A stretch of 64,000 nt of DNA from positions 293,988 to 357,987 of the forward strand of contig NZ_JAALDL010000003.1 in NCBI RefSeq assembly GCF_011045095.1, written 5' to 3'. The stretch is from Grimontia sedimenti (GTDB lineage: Bacteria; Pseudomonadota; Gammaproteobacteria; Enterobacterales; Vibrionaceae). The notes beneath the pieces are model-generated. The model did not search any database. It saw nothing but the letters and a program-made list of their open reading frames with translations, and was not told where the DNA came from. The translations under genes were made by a program, and so were the position numbers. Shown in pieces: positions 19,274 through 27,950 of the stretch (positions are counted from its first letter, which is position 1; each line of letters opens with the position of its first letter).

Positions 19274-19678
19274 TTAGTAGAGGCACCCAAGTGACATCTT
19301 TTCTATGGATTGACGCTTTGGTGTAAGAAAGACAAGTGTGCATCTTTCATCCAATGCATAGTAGGTATGCAGTGTGGATTTCAGTGGCAGGGATTCACTC
19401 AACAGAAGGTTGCGGTTAGCTTTTTGGAGTTCGAACTGATAACCCACATGGAATGAGCTTAACTTTTTCGGATCGTGTTCCACATGGTAATCGGTCACTC
19501 GAATATCGATTGTGTCCATATACTGTGTTGTACGCGTGAGCTTTGCCTGATCGCCAATTGCGACCGTCCCAATCCATTTTGACTGCTGCATTTGGGCTGC
19601 AAAAAAGAGTGTCATGTTAAGGGCAATCGCCAATAGCGTACACCACCTGAACAATGAGATTGAAAAGATACCAGTCAC
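19274..19678 (-). CDS. Single-pass membrane protein, paralogue 2 of the ToxR-like locus
   Basis: This 134-residue protein has one N-terminal transmembrane helix (about 8-28) and a C-terminal domain of about 105 residues that should face the periplasm. It is clearly paralogous to the next gene upstream: both share SKW/SRW-x-GTV, KLTR or RLTR, IR-x-TDY, FELQ, NLL-x-SE, LH-x-x-YALDERC and MSL-x-C-x-Y. Two cysteines are conserved between the copies, in DERC and near the C terminus, and could form a disulfide. Nineteen bases separate the two genes. No known family is recognised; by position it resembles ToxS- or VtrC-type partners of membrane regulators. Confidence 0.75.
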   Translation of the reverse strand: MTGIFSISLFRWCTLLAIALNMTLFFAAQMQQSKWIGTVAIGDQAKLTRTTQYMDTIDIRVTDYHVEHDPKKLSSFHVGYQFELQKANRNLLLSESLPLKSTLHTYYALDERCTLVFLTPKRQSIEKMSLGCLY

Positions 19679-19697
19679 GTATGTAGCCTCATTCTGT

Positions 19698-20111
19698 TCA
19701 GTAAACGCAAGACAAAGACATGCTGGAGAGCGTCAACTTGTCCGGATTAAAGAAAACTAACATGCAGCGTTCATCAAGCGCATAAAAGCGATGAAGACGG
19801 GTTTTCACTGGTGAAGCTTCACTAAAAAGTAGGTTTGCATTAGGTGGTTGAAGCTCAAATTTGTAATCAAAACAACGGCCATTACAGGCCTCTATCTCGA
19901 AATCTTGAAGATAGTCGGTGGTTCTGATTTGTACTGTGTTCTTCGACTGCAAAAAGCGCGTCAAGCGCGATTTTTCTTCCATCACGACCGTTCCAACCCA
20001 GCGAGAAACCTGCATTTCCGCACCGATAAAGATGATCGTATTGGCAACAACAACGCCAGCGATGAACAAAGCAAACTTATGGGCAGTTAATGATTTCAAC
20101 GTCTTTTTCAT
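19698..20111 (-). CDS. Single-pass membrane protein, paralogue 1, overlapping the ToxR-like gene
   Basis: Read from the ATG at 20111, this is 137 residues: a basic N terminus, one transmembrane helix (about 14-34) and a periplasmic domain. A longer version from a TTG at 20132 adds seven residues. Its start overlaps the end of the ToxR-like gene by 35 bases, implying translational coupling. It has four periplasmic cysteines: EACNGRC in a loop absent from its paralogue, plus the shared DERC and SLSC. Overlap and topology are those of the small partner in known ToxR/ToxS and VtrA/VtrC pairs. No direct sequence match to those partners is evident. Confidence 0.75.
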   Translation of the reverse strand: MKKTLKSLTAHKFALFIAGVVVANTIIFIGAEMQVSRWVGTVVMEEKSRLTRFLQSKNTVQIRTTDYLQDFEIEACNGRCFDYKFELQPPNANLLFSEASPVKTRLHRFYALDERCMLVFFNPDKLTLSSMSLSCVY

Positions 20112-20730
20112 AAATGCACTCTTTACCTTCAACCGTCACTATCAGTTTGTTTTCGTCTTCTGTCTTCTCGATATGAGGGTACGGAACGGCAAGACGTGTT
20201 TCGATAAACCCCTTTTTGAATTGATAGGCTTCTACAAAATGCTTGATATTGATGACACTGATGACGGCTAACACTGCCACTATGGCCAACCGAATCCAAG
20301 CGATGCCATTGGATGCTTGGTCTTCAACAACTGGCCTTTCATTAAGGACTTCAGTTAACTCACGCATTTCTTGATGTGTTTCTTCTTCCTGACCAGCGAG
20401 CGTTTCACAGGCGAGTGAGTAACCCACTCCGGGTACATTGCTAATCAAGGTCTTGTCCGAGTCTTCCAAAACCTGTCTAGTACGGTTGATTAACTGTGGT
20501 AGGCTTTCCTGAGAAATGTGTTCAGAGCCCCACACGTATAGCGTGATGTCGTCACGGGTCACTTTTTCAGGCGCAGCGTTATACAGGCACTCTATGAGAG
20601 CCTGTTGTTTGTTTGTCAGTCTTTTAGCGTCCTCAATAACGTCATTCCCATCCTGATCCTGTGGATAAAGGTACTGAGTGAGACGATCCCAACGGAATCG
20701 ACCGAGAATAATGCGTTCTGTTTCGTTCAT
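20077..20730 (-). CDS. ToxR-like transmembrane transcriptional regulator
   Basis: This 217-residue protein has an N-terminal OmpR/ToxR-type winged helix (about 5-108) with recognition region LINRTRQVLED and the wing signature ISNVPGVGYSL. An acidic linker, one transmembrane helix (about 144-161) and a short periplasmic domain (about 165-217) with Cys205 and Cys216 near the C terminus follow. There is no receiver domain, so signalling passes directly across the membrane as in ToxR, TcpP and VtrA. The next two genes encode paralogous membrane proteins that are candidate sensory partners. Targets are unknown; the giant subtilase gene is next on the same strand. Confidence 0.85.
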   Translation of the reverse strand: MNETERIILGRFRWDRLTQYLYPQDQDGNDVIEDAKRLTNKQQALIECLYNAAPEKVTRDDITLYVWGSEHISQESLPQLINRTRQVLEDSDKTLISNVPGVGYSLACETLAGQEEETHQEMRELTEVLNERPVVEDQASNGIAWIRLAIVAVLAVISVINIKHFVEAYQFKKGFIETRLAVPYPHIEKTEDENKLIVTVEGKECIYEKDVEIINCP

Positions 20731-21271
20731 GACATGCGCCCAAGGAAAAAGGGGAGCGGATTATAGAGGTGTATTTTAGCCAGGCAAGCATCAGGAATAT
20801 CGAAAATATGATTTGTTGCCTATATGGATCTCAATGGTTATTGGTGGGATTTGACTGTTAACATTCGGGAGTAAAATACACCAAAGTTTTCTTTTATATA
20901 CATTTTATTATCTTGGCCGGTGTCAACCATTTAAGGCGATAAAGCTTTAGGCAACAAATGAATGCGGATTAAACGTTGCTGCGTAAAAGTACTACTGCGA
21001 TGGAATGAGAGAAGGATGAGAGCACTCAGGAGGTTACTAAGTCTTCCTAGATTTGGTTAAAAGTATGAAATATAGATGAATTCAATATTTGGCGAATAGG
21101 ATTTAATGTAAAATAAACAATAATTGAATGGATATAAAATGAGACTCTGAGTGAGGAGGGTGTGAAAAATCATAAATTTTTAATATGGATTATCAGTCGA
21201 AACACAGTCACACTTAATTTACAAATTTTATAAATGTCCGGTAACTTGCTAGGCGATAAAGAAAAGTGTGA
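20731..21271. other. Divergent intergenic region, ToxR-like / AraC
   Basis: About 540 AT-rich bases between two divergently transcribed regulators. No coding frame stands out; promoters for both genes must lie here. I cannot define operators with confidence. Confidence 0.5.
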
Positions 21272-22327
21272 ATGATGAGTGTAGAATATTCAGCATTGAG
21301 TGGTTTCCTCATTCCGATCATTATGTCGATGAAAAAGTTTGAATTTGACGTTGAACCCACTTTATCTCGATTCGGTATTTTGGAAAGCGAGGCAAACAAT
21401 CCGGAAGGGCGAGTGTCAGTTGAACGCTTAGGCCATCTTTTCGCTTTCTGTAATAAGAAAGTTGGAGGAAGGGCATTCGGCCTTGATGTGGCCCAAAACT
21501 TCCGGCTGTCCACGTTGCACATCTTTGGTTATGCGATTCAATCGTCTTACAGCCTGAAAGACGCTCTAGAGCAATTCGCCAAATACCGCCGCATGCTCTC
21601 AAACAGCGTTCAAATCCATACGCGTGTCGAAAATGCCAAACTCTTCGTTGAGTTTGATGTAGAACGTTACAAAGACAGTGGCCGACTCGCGTTAACCCCT
21701 CAACTGATAGAGGCATTGAGCATTGGGGTGATAAGCCAATCCCGCGAGATGATGAGCGGGTATATTGGTCCCATTGATATCAAGTTCTCGTTTGACCCTT
21801 TCTCTGAGCCCTGTCCGGCTGTGGCAAGTTATCTGTTAGAAAAGGACTGCACTGTTGAATATCAGTGCGAGAAAAATGCGATTGTGTTCGATCTTCAACT
21901 TGCCAGTCTGCAGTCTCCAGGCAGTAATCCTTTGATGAACATGGTTCACACTAAGCTGCTGAATACTTTCATGGAGCGTTTTGATCGTTCCAATATCACT
22001 TACCTTGTCGAAAACAAAATTGCCGAAGAGTTACGTTATGGCAACCCTTCACAGTCCAAAATTGCAGAGGAACTGGGCTATAGCCTTCGCAATCTACAGC
22101 GACGTTTGAGAGAACAAGGGACGAGCTTCAAAGACATTCTTGAAGAAACAAGGAAAAACCTCGCCACAACGTATATTAAGCAACCTCAATACACGATCAG
22201 TGAAGTGGGGCATATGGTGGGCTTTTCCAACGTCGCAAATTTCAATCGTGCTTTTCGACGGTGGGAAGACTGTTCGCCAGGGGAATACCGTGAACGTTAC
22301 TTTTCTAAGGGGCGGCTGACGGCTTAG
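21272..22327 (+). CDS. AraC-family regulator, OruR/ArgR type (paralogue A)
   Basis: This 351-residue protein (350 if the second ATG at 21275 is used, which aligns with its paralogue) has an arabinose-binding-like N-terminal domain of about 200 residues and a C-terminal double helix-turn-helix. Key parts are IAEELGYSLRNLQRRLREQGTSF and VGHMVGFSNVANFNRAFRRWE. Members of this group control catabolism of amino acids, lipids or alcohols. It is strikingly similar throughout to the regulator at 55127 in this window. Neighbours do not reveal its target. Confidence 0.88.
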   Translation: MMSVEYSALSGFLIPIIMSMKKFEFDVEPTLSRFGILESEANNPEGRVSVERLGHLFAFCNKKVGGRAFGLDVAQNFRLSTLHIFGYAIQSSYSLKDALEQFAKYRRMLSNSVQIHTRVENAKLFVEFDVERYKDSGRLALTPQLIEALSIGVISQSREMMSGYIGPIDIKFSFDPFSEPCPAVASYLLEKDCTVEYQCEKNAIVFDLQLASLQSPGSNPLMNMVHTKLLNTFMERFDRSNITYLVENKIAEELRYGNPSQSKIAEELGYSLRNLQRRLREQGTSFKDILEETRKNLATTYIKQPQYTISEVGHMVGFSNVANFNRAFRRWEDCSPGEYRERYFSKGRLTA

Positions 22328-22334
22328 TGCCGTC
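22318..22334. terminator. Hairpin between convergent AraC and LacI genes
   Basis: GACGGC-TTAGT-GCCGTC overlaps the AraC stop codon and faces the LacI gene 8 bases away. No T-run follows, so it is only a possible bidirectional terminator. Confidence 0.4.
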
Positions 22335-22342
22335 TGCGCGAG

Positions 22343-23365
22343 TTAAGTGTTTTCGCTGGTGTAAATAAAGAAAGGAAGCACGCTCATTTTCTTTTGCTGT
22401 CCTTCTTGTTGTTTGAGATTGGTGAACATTTCCACCGCTTTTTCAGCCACTTGATCAAAGTCGGCAGACAGCACCATGTCCACGCCACCTTGAAGCAATT
22501 CTGTCTTTGCTTGCGCCGTGAGTTCTGTAGAAACGAAGAAGGGCCTTCTTTCACCGCCGTATTCGATGATGGCGCGTCGAATGCCGCTGGCACCGCCACC
22601 TGCGCTGAAAATCCCAACCAAATCCGGTGTTTCGCACACCAGTTTCTTGGCTGCTTCATAAGCTTGGCTGTCGTCATCTGAACTGACAACGGATTCCAAT
22701 ATTCTGAAAGCAGGCGCTTTTTCACGGAAGTAACTGCGGAAGCTGATTTCCCGATCTTGCTGACTGAGGTATCGGTGGCTACCAATGATGACGCCTACGG
22801 TGCCTCTGTCCCGACAGAACCGATCCATCGCCCACGCCGCTGTTCTCCCTCGTGTTCGGTTGTTGGTTCCAACAAATCCGGCAAGATTATTTGCCGATAG
22901 ATCGGAGAGTATCGCGACCACAGGTACATTCTTTTCTGCCAGTTTGTCGATGGCTTCTGCAACGAAAGGATGATCGATGGAAGTGATGGCAAGGACATCC
23001 ACTTTCTTACCGAGCTTTAGCATTCGCGCTGCAATTTTCTCCGGCTCGAGGCTGTCAAAAGTTTCTATAGTCAGCTTCGAATTGGTGTTTTCCAGCTTGG
23101 CGGATTGCGCTTCAAACGCCTCACGCAGCAGGTGCGAGATGTTGCTTTGCAATAGAATGCCGCAGTGTATCGAAGGGGTTGGAGAGGCGCTTTGCGCTTC
23201 AACAAACGCAGCAGGGGGACGCCAGCCTAACTCTTTTGCTGCCGCAATGATGCGGTTCGCTGTGGCACTTTTTACCGGTGCACGCTGGTTGATCACCCTA
23301 TCTACCGTGGCGACACTCACTTTCGCGTACTCAGCGATTTGCTTTATTGTGACTCGCTTTGCCAA
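22343..23365 (-). CDS. LacI-family transcriptional regulator
   Basis: This 340-residue repressor has the LacI helix-turn-helix and hinge (IKQIAEYAKVSVATVDRVIN) at residues 7-26, and a periplasmic-binding-protein-like sensor domain (about 67-335) expected to bind a sugar or cyclitol. It starts at a TTG (23365), with AGGGGG five bases before it. It is the last gene of a putative operon dctP-gfo-unknown-gfo-lacI and probably autoregulates it. The VDRVIN variant of the usual SRVLN is seen in LacI members for inositol-like or other polyol ligands, but the ligand is not determined here. Confidence 0.88.
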   Translation of the reverse strand: MAKRVTIKQIAEYAKVSVATVDRVINQRAPVKSATANRIIAAAKELGWRPPAAFVEAQSASPTPSIHCGILLQSNISHLLREAFEAQSAKLENTNSKLTIETFDSLEPEKIAARMLKLGKKVDVLAITSIDHPFVAEAIDKLAEKNVPVVAILSDLSANNLAGFVGTNNRTRGRTAAWAMDRFCRDRGTVGVIIGSHRYLSQQDREISFRSYFREKAPAFRILESVVSSDDDSQAYEAAKKLVCETPDLVGIFSAGGGASGIRRAIIEYGGERRPFFVSTELTAQAKTELLQGGVDMVLSADFDQVAEKAVEMFTNLKQQEGQQKKMSVLPFFIYTSENT

Positions 23366-23416
23366 TCGCGCCCCCTGACATTGTGATTGGCGGAACGCTC
23401 GCTCCGCGTTATTTAA

Positions 23417-24610
23417 TTATTGGCAACTTACCCATGCGCCGCCCGACGTATTTGATTCAACGGATGCCTCGATGAATCTCACGCCTTTGGCGCCATCTTC
23501 TACTGTCGGATAGCTGAGCCAACCTTTAGGTGCAGAAACGCCGTCTTTTCTCGCGGCAACGGCCATTGCAAACTCGGTATAAAGGTTTGCCCATGCCTCA
23601 ATCAAGCCTTCCGGGAAACCACGCCCAGTGCGAACGAAGCGTTCAACAGCAGGGTAGATACCATGCCCCTGACCACGGCTTAACACGCGATCAGGCTCGC
23701 CATATTTGTTGTATTTAAGCTGCTCGGCATTTTCCATGTCCCACTCGATGCCACCTTCACTACCAAAGACACGAAGACGTAATCCACCGCGGTTACCCGA
23801 AGCGATACGCGTTGCCATTAACGTTCCCGGTACATTGCCTTCGTAGCGTGTCATCATAAAAACAGTGTCTTCAAGGGGCTTTGGAGCGCCGCAGACATGC
23901 ATTTCAGCGCGAAGGTCGGTCATATCCAGCCCTGATACGAAAGTGGCGAGTTGGGCTGCGTGAGTGCCGATATCGCCAGTACAGCTGGTGGAGCCGGACT
24001 TCTTGGGGTCTAAGCGCCATTTAACATGTGCTGCCTCGCCAACATCATCAGGGATCATCCAATCCTGCATAAACTCAACGTGGATTTGCACCACCTTGCC
24101 AATTGCACCGTTTTTTACCATTTCACGGGCTTGTCGAATCATGGGGAAACAGGACATCGCATAACAGACACCAAACACTTGTCCGGTAGATTCAGTTAAA
24201 GCGACTAAATCTGCAGCTTCTGAATACACATTGGTAAGCGGTTTATCACAGAGCACATCAATGCCCACATTCAGAAACGCTTCTGCTGCTTCAAAGTGAA
24301 CATGGTTCGGCGTGGTGATCATCACTGCATCAATGCCATCCTCGCGCTGGGATTCTTTTTCTGCCATCTCCTGATAAGAGGAATAGCATCTGTCTTCCGG
24401 CAAAAACCACTGCGCGCCTCTGGCTTTGGCTTGCTCCGGGTTGGAAGAAAGCGCGCCCGCTGTAATTTCCCAGCGATCACTCAATCTAGCGGCCATCGCT
24501 TGCGTCACTGCAATACGGCCGCCACCGACTATGCCAATTCTCAGACGACGGGAAAGGGAAGGGAATGCACCCTCAAAATCTATGTTTTCTGGTAGTAATC
24601 GTGTTGCCAT
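23417..24610 (-). CDS. Gfo/Idh/MocA-family oxidoreductase
   Basis: This 397-residue protein has an N-terminal Rossmann fold (IGIVGGGRIAVTQA near residue 25), the family's conserved lysine in CDKPLTNVYSEA (an EKP variant), and a C-terminal alpha/beta domain with GDIGTHAAQLA holding the usual catalytic histidine. These enzymes oxidise or reduce sugars, cyclitols and sugar acids with NAD(P). AAGGA lies six bases before the ATG. It sits in an operon with a second such enzyme and a TRAP binding protein, pointing to uptake and oxidation of a polyhydroxylated acid. Confidence 0.9.
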   Translation of the reverse strand: MATRLLPENIDFEGAFPSLSRRLRIGIVGGGRIAVTQAMAARLSDRWEITAGALSSNPEQAKARGAQWFLPEDRCYSSYQEMAEKESQREDGIDAVMITTPNHVHFEAAEAFLNVGIDVLCDKPLTNVYSEAADLVALTESTGQVFGVCYAMSCFPMIRQAREMVKNGAIGKVVQIHVEFMQDWMIPDDVGEAAHVKWRLDPKKSGSTSCTGDIGTHAAQLATFVSGLDMTDLRAEMHVCGAPKPLEDTVFMMTRYEGNVPGTLMATRIASGNRGGLRLRVFGSEGGIEWDMENAEQLKYNKYGEPDRVLSRGQGHGIYPAVERFVRTGRGFPEGLIEAWANLYTEFAMAVAARKDGVSAPKGWLSYPTVEDGAKGVRFIEASVESNTSGGAWVSCQ

Positions 24611-24642
24611 TTTGAATCCTTTTTCTGGGCTTAGCGTCGGGT

Positions 24643-25299
24643 TTATCTTGGGATGGGGTTACCAGACGTTAGAATTTCAATCGCCATAAATATGCCTGGC
24701 GTAATGGTTTCGTATTGGTGCCATGGGTAATTCAGCTCAGCATCAAACATGGGTTTGTGCGTACAACCCGGTGCCATGGTTTCTTCGAGAAACAGTGTAG
24801 AGACATCTTTCTCGCGGCATTGCTGCATCTTGCCAAAACCAACAATTTGGGTATGTACTTCCTGAGGCTCTTCGCCGCCCAAGTGCACATGGTTTTTATG
24901 AAGCCCCACATTCAAAGGCACAGTAGACGCGTGATACATGCTGAACTGGATGTTGCCGACTGCGTTTTTCGGCGACATATAGTGTCCAACGCCTTTTAAT
25001 CTTTCTTCACGACGAATCTCATAAGCCAGTGGCCAAGTGCCTCTGACCTTTTCCAATAGCGCATTTTCATCTTCAAAATCATCAAAACGTTCCACCAATA
25101 CGCACTTTTCTACGTTGAACAGCGTGACATCGGTAGCGATGATAGATTGAAAAGGTGCCAGCCACATGCCAGCTGCATAAAGCGGAGAATCAGCGAGATT
25201 CAGGACGATGGTTCTTTCTGTAATGATGATTTCTGGTTCATCAACGATGTACTTCACGGTGAAAAACGGTTCCGCAAAATCCAATGTTTCTAGGCTCAT
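24643..25299 (-). CDS. Uncharacterised protein, possibly beta-barrel (cupin-like)
   Basis: I do not recognise this 218-residue protein. It has no signal peptide or membrane helix. The C-terminal half has histidine- and acid-rich stretches that look like a metal-binding barrel: HKNHVHLGGEEPQEVHTQ, then ETMAPGCTHKPMF and YPWHQYETITPGIFMAIE. The spacing resembles cupin sugar-acid isomerases or lyases. It starts five bases after the upstream Gfo/Idh/MocA gene ends, so it is surely cotranscribed and probably handles an intermediate of the same pathway. Confidence 0.7.
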   Translation of the reverse strand: MSLETLDFAEPFFTVKYIVDEPEIIITERTIVLNLADSPLYAAGMWLAPFQSIIATDVTLFNVEKCVLVERFDDFEDENALLEKVRGTWPLAYEIRREERLKGVGHYMSPKNAVGNIQFSMYHASTVPLNVGLHKNHVHLGGEEPQEVHTQIVGFGKMQQCREKDVSTLFLEETMAPGCTHKPMFDAELNYPWHQYETITPGIFMAIEILTSGNPIPR

Positions 25300-25304
25300 G
25301 ACTA

Positions 25305-26462
25305 TCAGGCTCCGTTTTCACTTTTTGGGAAATCTTCAGGTAAAGCGCTTGGTGACTCGCAGCGGCTCTTTATCTCGACAAACTGTCCGGTTTTGGCCGA
25401 CTCAAGAATGCCAAACATCACTTCACAAACATGCTGTGCAAGCTCACCATTGGCGCGGGCTGGGCGCTGATTTTTCACCGCATAAGCCAGGTCAAGCAGG
25501 CCAAGGCCACGGGCTTCTTGGTTAAAACCGTGTGTGTTTTCAGCCACTGACCAAAATTCAAGGTTAGGCGTGCGAGGACGGTAAACCCAACGGGCTGTTT
25601 CACGTGTTTTGTAGAGCACCTGACCGCCAAAGATGTTGAAGCCGTCGGTAGGGTCAGGGTCATTGATGCAAATCGTGCCGTTTTCGCCGTATATTTCCAT
25701 GCGCGGCGTTTGGGAATCCCACACATCGAAACTGGCCATTAATGACCCCTGAACGCCGGATTCAAACTCAAGTAAGGCATTGATATGCGTATCAACATTC
25801 ACAGGGATTTTCTCACCGGCGCGGGGCTGTGATTCAATCAAACGCTCATCCAGCGTCTTTTTGGCCAAACCACAAACGCGGGTGATTGGACCAAGAAGAG
25901 CAACCATGGCTGTCAGATAGTAAGGCCCAAGATCCAGCAGAGGGCCACCGCCATTTTGATAGTAAAAATCCGGGTTTGGGTGGTGACGCTCGACGCCTCG
26001 GGTTGGGACAAACGCCATCACTCCGGTGGGCGTACCAATCACACCTTGGTCCATCAGCTTTTTACAAGTCTGGAGTCTTCCACCAAGGAAGGTGTCTGGT
26101 GCATTGCCCACGCAAAGGCCTTTTGCCTTAGCAAGGGCGAGAATTTCTTCTCCATCCGCTAAATCAGTCACGAACGGTTTTTCAGAGTAAACGTGTTTTC
26201 CAGCGTTCAATGCGGCGATAGAGATCTGCGCATGAGCGGCGGGAATCGTAAGATTCAATACACAGTCAATAGAAGGGTCATTAATGATTTCATCCGGCGT
26301 GCAGACACGCGGGATGTTGTAGGCTTCGGCTTTTTGTTTTGATTCTTCGATGTTCAGGCTGGCACAAGCGACAATGTCGATGAAGTCGAACTTCTGACAG
26401 GTTGTCAGGTACTTATCGCTGATGACACCACATCCGATTAAGCCGATTCGAAACTTTTCCAT
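25305..26462 (-). CDS. Gfo/Idh/MocA-family oxidoreductase
   Basis: This 385-residue protein has the Rossmann motif IGLIGCGVISDKYL at the N terminus, SEKPFVTDLADG with the conserved lysine, and LDLGPYYLTAMVALLG in the second domain. It resembles bacterial sugar or inositol dehydrogenases with large C-terminal domains. It is only distantly similar to the neighbouring family member at 23417, so the pair probably catalyses two successive redox steps or an oxidation/reduction epimerisation. It is encoded after dctP, behind a hairpin that could set relative expression. Confidence 0.9.
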   Translation of the reverse strand: MEKFRIGLIGCGVISDKYLTTCQKFDFIDIVACASLNIEESKQKAEAYNIPRVCTPDEIINDPSIDCVLNLTIPAAHAQISIAALNAGKHVYSEKPFVTDLADGEEILALAKAKGLCVGNAPDTFLGGRLQTCKKLMDQGVIGTPTGVMAFVPTRGVERHHPNPDFYYQNGGGPLLDLGPYYLTAMVALLGPITRVCGLAKKTLDERLIESQPRAGEKIPVNVDTHINALLEFESGVQGSLMASFDVWDSQTPRMEIYGENGTICINDPDPTDGFNIFGGQVLYKTRETARWVYRPRTPNLEFWSVAENTHGFNQEARGLGLLDLAYAVKNQRPARANGELAQHVCEVMFGILESAKTGQFVEIKSRCESPSALPEDFPKSENGA

Positions 26463-26575
26463 GTTTGTTCTCAGTGCTGTCTTGGGGTTTACGTTTGGTG
26501 TTGTTCACCATCCTCAGGATGCACGAACCGAAAGCGCACAAATGGCACTTGTTTCATTGCTCAAAGAGGGGGGTG

Positions 26576-26604
26576 AGAAAAGGCACCGCAGCGATACTGC
26601 TGCC
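26576..26604 (-). terminator. Hairpin between dctP and the downstream operon
   Basis: On the minus strand GGCA-GCAG-loop-CTGC-GG-TGCC is followed by TTTTC. A partial terminator here would keep the binding protein in excess over the enzymes, a common arrangement. Confidence 0.5.
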
Positions 26605-26638
26605 ACGATGCCCGGTTTACACTTTCAGGCTGCTAGAG

Positions 26639-27643
26639 TTACAGCGCGTTGATCTTCTCCAGCAGACCTTCTGGCCACTGCTCTGAGTAATCAGAGTTTA
26701 GGTATGCGCCTTGAACGGTTTCCTGGAACGCTTTCAGGTTTGGCTCGTAAACTTTCAGGCCTTGGTCTTTGAAGAACTGAACCAGTTCTGCTTCAAGCGC
26801 AAGCTGCTTCTGGCGAGCAGATTCTGCTGCATCGTCAGACGCTTTTTGCAGCGTTGCTTGTTGCTCTGGCGTGAACTTGTCCCACACTTTCTTAGAGATA
26901 GCGATGTAGTTCAGGTCAACGAGGTGACCGGTCAGAACGATTTGCTTGGTCACTTCGTAGAACTTAGCGTCTTTGTCGGTTGGCAGTGGGTTGTCTTGAC
27001 CGTCAACTGCGCCAGTTTGCAGAGCAGTGTAGACTTCTGCAAAAGCCATTGGCGTTGGGTTCGCGCCCAGTGCTTTACCCAGGAACTGCCATGCGTCACT
27101 GCCTGGCATACGCAGTTTCACGCCTTTCAGATCCGCTGGGGTCGATACTTCAAAGTCTTCACGAAGGTTAACGTGGCGACGGCCGAGGTACATGACGCTA
27201 AGCAGTTTCACGCCGAGTAGTTCTTCGGCTTCTTCTTTAAGTGGATCCATGAAGTCAGCGGCGAATACGCGCTTCTGGTGTTCTGCGTCACGGTGAACGT
27301 AACCTGCCGAGAAAATGGAGAACGCAGGAATGAACTCGGCAAGCTCCTGCGCGGAAGTGATGGTCATGTCTAGGTTGCCACGTGCAATGGCTTCGAGGTC
27401 AGTACCTTGTTTGAACAGTGAGCTGTTCCAGTGTCCTTCAAACTCAGCAAAGTCGGAAACGGCTGGACCGAATACTTCGGTCATCGCAACTGCGCGTTGG
27501 TCAGTCGCAGACGCTGATGCAGACATTCTCAGTTTGGTGTCTGCTGCGTGTGCGAAAGATGTTGCGCCCATTGCAACGACCATCGCTGCTGCTGTGAATA
27601 CTTGCTTCAGTTTTGGTCGTGCCAATAGTGCTGTCGATTTCAT
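26639..27643 (-). CDS. dctP: TRAP transporter solute-binding subunit (DctP family)
   Basis: This 334-residue periplasmic protein has a signal peptide (cleavage predicted after SFAHA, about residue 33) and a DctP fold. Typical stretches are DLKGVKLRMPGSDAWQFLGKALGANPTPMAFAEVYTALQTGAVDGQDNP; within this the Arg of KLRMP is the usual carboxylate-binding arginine. It captures an organic acid for a tripartite ATP-independent transporter. No membrane subunits adjoin it; the only dctQ/dctM pair in the window is at 48191-49983. Its operon partners are two dehydrogenases, so a sugar acid or cyclitol acid is the likely ligand. Confidence 0.93.
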   Translation of the reverse strand: MKSTALLARPKLKQVFTAAAMVVAMGATSFAHAADTKLRMSASASATDQRAVAMTEVFGPAVSDFAEFEGHWNSSLFKQGTDLEAIARGNLDMTITSAQELAEFIPAFSIFSAGYVHRDAEHQKRVFAADFMDPLKEEAEELLGVKLLSVMYLGRRHVNLREDFEVSTPADLKGVKLRMPGSDAWQFLGKALGANPTPMAFAEVYTALQTGAVDGQDNPLPTDKDAKFYEVTKQIVLTGHLVDLNYIAISKKVWDKFTPEQQATLQKASDDAAESARQKQLALEAELVQFFKDQGLKVYEPNLKAFQETVQGAYLNSDYSEQWPEGLLEKINAL

Positions 27644-27950
27644 GCTTTATACCCCTGCATTGTGTTGTTGGTTTGCATTCCATTCCGTTTCATTATTGGT
27701 CTTGTTATTTTTAGTTAGCAAGATGTTAACAGTATTTTAAATGAGACAAATCAATCATAGAAAATGAAAGAAAAACATCATTAGTGAATGCTTGTTTAGA
27801 AATACCGACAGCGAAGTGGGCTATTAATAATTTGATTATTAATGGTTTGATTAGAAAACTGGACGATAAGAAATGATGTAATTATTGCGTTGATATTCTG
27901 ATGAACGGCGTAAAAAAAGATTAAAAAAAGCGTAAAGCGCATGATGAACG
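27644..27950. promoter_or_regulatory. dctP upstream region with a TGTCTCATTT box
   Basis: This 307-bp interval holds no gene. AAATGAGACA at 27739-27748 is the reverse complement of TGTCTCATTT, a word also found as an inverted pair in front of gntR and dctQM. It may be a shared operator; a single ten-base match is weak evidence. Confidence 0.35.
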
